Of a DNA stretch of 64,000 bases, positions 61,723 through 64,000 are shown piece after piece (within the stretch, counting starts at the first letter, position 1; every line of letters begins with the position of its first letter). Both the position numbers and the translations under genes were made by a program. This DNA is from Roseococcus sp. SDR (GTDB lineage Bacteria > Pseudomonadota > Alphaproteobacteria > Acetobacterales > Acetobacteraceae). Below the pieces are notes generated by a model. The model was given only the letters and a program-made list of their open reading frames with translations. It did not search any database and was not told the DNA's origin. The DNA is taken from positions 186,001-250,000 of the forward strand of contig NZ_JAHRCU010000004.1 of the NCBI RefSeq assembly GCF_019083995.1, in the 5' to 3' direction.

Positions 61723-62823
61723 CTAGTCACCCCATGGCCTCTGCTCGCGCGTGCCGGCCCGCGCGGCCATGGCCGCGGCCGCGAGCGCGGCGGCGAGGCT
61801 GCCCCGCCGGTAGGGCTTGGGCAGCAGCGTGGCACCCCGGCTGAGCATGATCCGGCTGACGCGATGATCCGCATTGTGCCCGCTGGTGAAGACGATGGGT
61901 ATGCTGGGCCGGATGCGCTGCACATGCTCGGCCAGCTCGCCGCCGCTCATCCCGCCCGGCAGGATCACATCGGTGAAGAGGATGTCCACCTGGCCGCCGC
62001 CATCCACCACGCTCAGGGCCGCCTCGGCACTGGGGACGGCGATGATGTCATACCCAAGACCGCTGATCACCCGTTCCGCATGCTGCCGCACCGGCTCATC
62101 ATCCTCGACCACGAGCACGCGGACCGGCGTGGGCGCCGGTGCCTCCGGGGGTGCCGGCGACGGCATCGGGTAGCCCGGCAGGCAGAGGCGGATGACCATG
62201 GGCTGGCCCGGCGGGCCGCCCTCCAGAAGGGCGTCGCCACCCGCGGCGCGGCAGAAGCGTTGCAGCGCGCTCCGCCAGCTCTCGCCCAGCGCGCGCTCGC
62301 GCCAATCGGGCTCGGCGCAGGGCAGGCCGCCGGTGATCCGCAGCTCGGCGAAGCTGCCGCCCGGCAGGTCGCCGCACGGTCCCTCGAGCATGGCGCACCG
62401 CAGCCGGATCGGCTCACCCGGCCGGGGCGTGAGGGCATCGAGGACATTGCCGATCAGATCCGAGAGCGCGACCGGATCGCAGAGCAGCGCCGGCCCCTCC
62501 CCCGGCCCGTCGAGCGCGATCGGCGTCAGGCCCGGGGCGCGGCGCATGGCCTGGATGCCGCGCAGCACCTGGCCGCTGTCACAGCGGCCCGCGCGGAAGA
62601 TCTCGCCGTTCAGGCTCGCCATCATGCCGCGCATCAGGCGCGCGGCACGCTCGGTCGCGAGCAGGCCCAGGGCCGCAGCCTCGCGCGCCTGGGTGGGGTC
62701 GGGCGCGGCCTCGTGGATGTCGTCCAGACGGCCCGCGATGATGGCGAGCAGGTTGTTCATCGCATGGGCGATGGCGAAGGCCTGGTCGAACGGGATGGAG
62801 ACGTCGGGGCGCGTCGCGGTCAT
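61723..62823 (-). CDS. Kinase-like protein with degenerate catalytic domain and receiver
   Basis: A 366-residue soluble protein. Residues 12-75 form a HisKA-like dimerisation helix pair (AFAIAHAMNNLLAIIAGRLD, H20). The middle (80-215) resembles an ATPase core with an N-box-like DLIGNVLDAL (N126), but I see no G1 or G2 glycine motif. A receiver domain begins at 235 (VRVLVVEDDEPVRQ), with D285 in LFTDVILPGGMSG and K338 in LLPKPYRRG. It may be a phosphotransfer or phosphatase partner of a real kinase. It overlaps the next gene upstream by 4 nt. Confidence 0.75.
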   Translation of the reverse strand: MTATRPDVSIPFDQAFAIAHAMNNLLAIIAGRLDDIHEAAPDPTQAREAAALGLLATERAARLMRGMMASLNGEIFRAGRCDSGQVLRGIQAMRRAPGLTPIALDGPGEGPALLCDPVALSDLIGNVLDALTPRPGEPIRLRCAMLEGPCGDLPGGSFAELRITGGLPCAEPDWRERALGESWRSALQRFCRAAGGDALLEGGPPGQPMVIRLCLPGYPMPSPAPPEAPAPTPVRVLVVEDDEPVRQHAERVISGLGYDIIAVPSAEAALSVVDGGGQVDILFTDVILPGGMSGGELAEHVQRIRPSIPIVFTSGHNADHRVSRIMLSRGATLLPKPYRRGSLAAALAAAAMAARAGTREQRPWGD

Positions 62824-63872
62824 GGCGCGGCAGCCTGCACATCCTGAACCGGCAGGCGCAGGGTCAGCCTTGCGCCACCGCGGGCACTGCGGCCGGCCTC
62901 CAGATGGCCGCCCAGCGCGGTGGCGAAGGCGCGGACGCTGGCGAGGCCGAGCGGCTGCCGCCCGCCCGAACGGCCAGGCGCCAGAAACCCGCCACCGGGG
63001 AAGGCGAGCTCGGCGGCGGGCAGGCCCGGCCCATCATCCTCCACCGTCACCCGCAGCCAGGCGAAGCCGGGCCAGGCCGGGGTGCCCTCGCGCTCGGCGC
63101 GCAACGCCACGGTCCCGCCGGGCGGGGCGGCGGCCAGGGCATTGTCCAGCAGCTGCGCGATCGCGGCGTCGAAGGCCCCCGGATCCACCAGCGGCGTGCC
63201 GAGATCGGGCGCGAGCGACAGCTCCAGCCGCGCGGCCTCCGCCCCGGATGGCGCGGCCTTCCGGACGAGCCGCGTGAGCTGGGCATGGGGGTCGCAGCGC
63301 CCCGGCCCCGGGCGACGCGCGCGACCCAGCCGCAGGGTCTTGCGGGTCAGGCCATCGAGCCGCTCCGCCGCGCGTAGGATCAGCTGGGCGGAGACCTGGG
63401 CATCCGCCGGCAGACCTTCCGTCTCGAGCAGCATCTCCGCATTGCCCAGCACCGCGGTCAGCGCGTTGTTGACGGCGTGACACACCGCGCCGGCGGTGCC
63501 GATCATCGCATCGAGCCGGGCCGCGGCCAGGCGCTCGGCGACACGCGCCGCGGACCCGCAACGCGCGATGGAGAGCAGCGCGTGGCATTCGCGCGCGCCA
63601 TCATCCAGCAGGGTGAGGCAGATGGAGGCCACCCCTGCGTCGGTCATGACGTCGTGCCAGGAGGTGCCGCCCGCGCGCAGCGCCTCCACGATCCAGCTGG
63701 CGCAGCAGCGCGCCGCCTCCGGCCCCAGGGCGGCCTGGAGCACGGCCTGGACAAGCGCCGCGCCTTCGACCGCGGCGCGGTCCTCCGCGCCCAGGGCCGG
63801 CCGGCCGGGCAGCCTGACGCTGTGGCGTTCAGGAATGTCGCTTGGCGCGCGATCAGCGATGCGGTTGCTCAT
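62820..63872 (-). CDS. Soluble sensor histidine kinase
   Basis: A 350-residue kinase without membrane segments, starting at ATG 63872 (GAAGG just upstream; ATG 63875 is adjacent). The N-terminal 120 residues are a possible sensor with several Cys (RCCASW, ICLTLL, ARECHALLSIARC). H132 lies in GAVCHAVNNALTAVLG, followed by N-box AAIAQLLDNALAAA, G1 VEDDGPGLPAAELA and a G2 near LGLASVRAFATALGG. It shares the H-A-x-N-N-x-L box with the downstream gene, which suggests a common origin. Its stop overlaps that gene's start, so they are coupled. The first Cys cluster may sense redox state (inference). Confidence 0.82.
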   Translation of the reverse strand: MSNRIADRAPSDIPERHSVRLPGRPALGAEDRAAVEGAALVQAVLQAALGPEAARCCASWIVEALRAGGTSWHDVMTDAGVASICLTLLDDGARECHALLSIARCGSAARVAERLAAARLDAMIGTAGAVCHAVNNALTAVLGNAEMLLETEGLPADAQVSAQLILRAAERLDGLTRKTLRLGRARRPGPGRCDPHAQLTRLVRKAAPSGAEAARLELSLAPDLGTPLVDPGAFDAAIAQLLDNALAAAPPGGTVALRAEREGTPAWPGFAWLRVTVEDDGPGLPAAELAFPGGGFLAPGRSGGRQPLGLASVRAFATALGGHLEAGRSARGGARLTLRLPVQDVQAAAP

Positions 63873-64000
63873 CATGCCTTCACAGGATTGCGCGACCCGG
63901 GGAAGGTAGCGGCGCGGCATTCTGGGCCCGCGGGCTGCCAAACATGTGTCACGAAGGGCCATGATTTGTAGGGCAGTGTAGGGGCAGGGTCTGCCCCTGT

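Overview
The window is about 70 percent GC throughout and tightly packed. The gene content (orphan TctC/Bug solute-binding protein, glutathione-dependent formaldehyde dehydrogenase, complete glycogen operon, DUF411 and HME-RND metal genes) suggests an alphaproteobacterium, most likely a Roseomonas-like member of the Acetobacteraceae. That placement is inferred from gene content and base composition, not from a marker gene. I recognise no rRNA, tRNA, CRISPR array, phage or transposase gene.

Region 1 (1-16.3 kb) is a surface-glycan locus. It holds two NeuD/PglD-type hexapeptide acetyltransferases, a beta-propeller glycosidase-like protein, a FemAB/GNAT protein, a membrane acyltransferase, six glycosyltransferase entries (three single-domain GT2 genes, one GT4, one GT2-GT4 fusion, one WY-repeat protein), a DegT aminotransferase, two SDR nucleotide-sugar enzymes and a sugar-phosphate nucleotidyltransferase. 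LegB-like dehydratase, DegT aminotransferase and PglD-like acetyltransferase together would make an NDP-4-acetamido-4,6-dideoxy sugar. No flippase or polymerase is present, so the locus probably continues to the left, where the first gene is cut.

Region 2 (16.4-28.8 kb) is a PfkB-family kinase followed by a compact glycogen operon, glgP-glgB-glgC-glgA and a glgX-malQ fusion. Region 3 (28.8-42.9 kb) is mixed housekeeping and accessory sequence: two paralogous lipoproteins, a phosphatase, formaldehyde dehydrogenase, TctC, a dGTPase-like HD protein, an A-type Fe-S carrier, exonuclease III, a frameshifted GH8 endoglucanase, two adjacent solute-binding proteins behind a strong palindrome, three very small genes, a threonate-dehydrogenase-like enzyme and an amidohydrolase.

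Region 4 (43.1-50.2 kb) carries an AraC regulator, an arylsulfatase and an octaheme cytochrome c with HEAT/TPR-like repeats. It is bracketed by two direct copies of a 33-bp sequence and by gene-poor DNA, which suggests an inserted or rearranged block. Region 5 (50.3-59.1 kb) is a heavy-metal efflux and sensing operon, probably for copper or silver: RND adaptor with an extra N-terminal module, HME-RND pump, small periplasmic protein, OmpR-type two-component pair, CopZ-like chaperone, DUF411 protein and a Met/His-rich Spy-like protein. Region 6 (59.4-63.9 kb) holds a hybrid histidine kinase and two overlapping soluble kinase-like genes.
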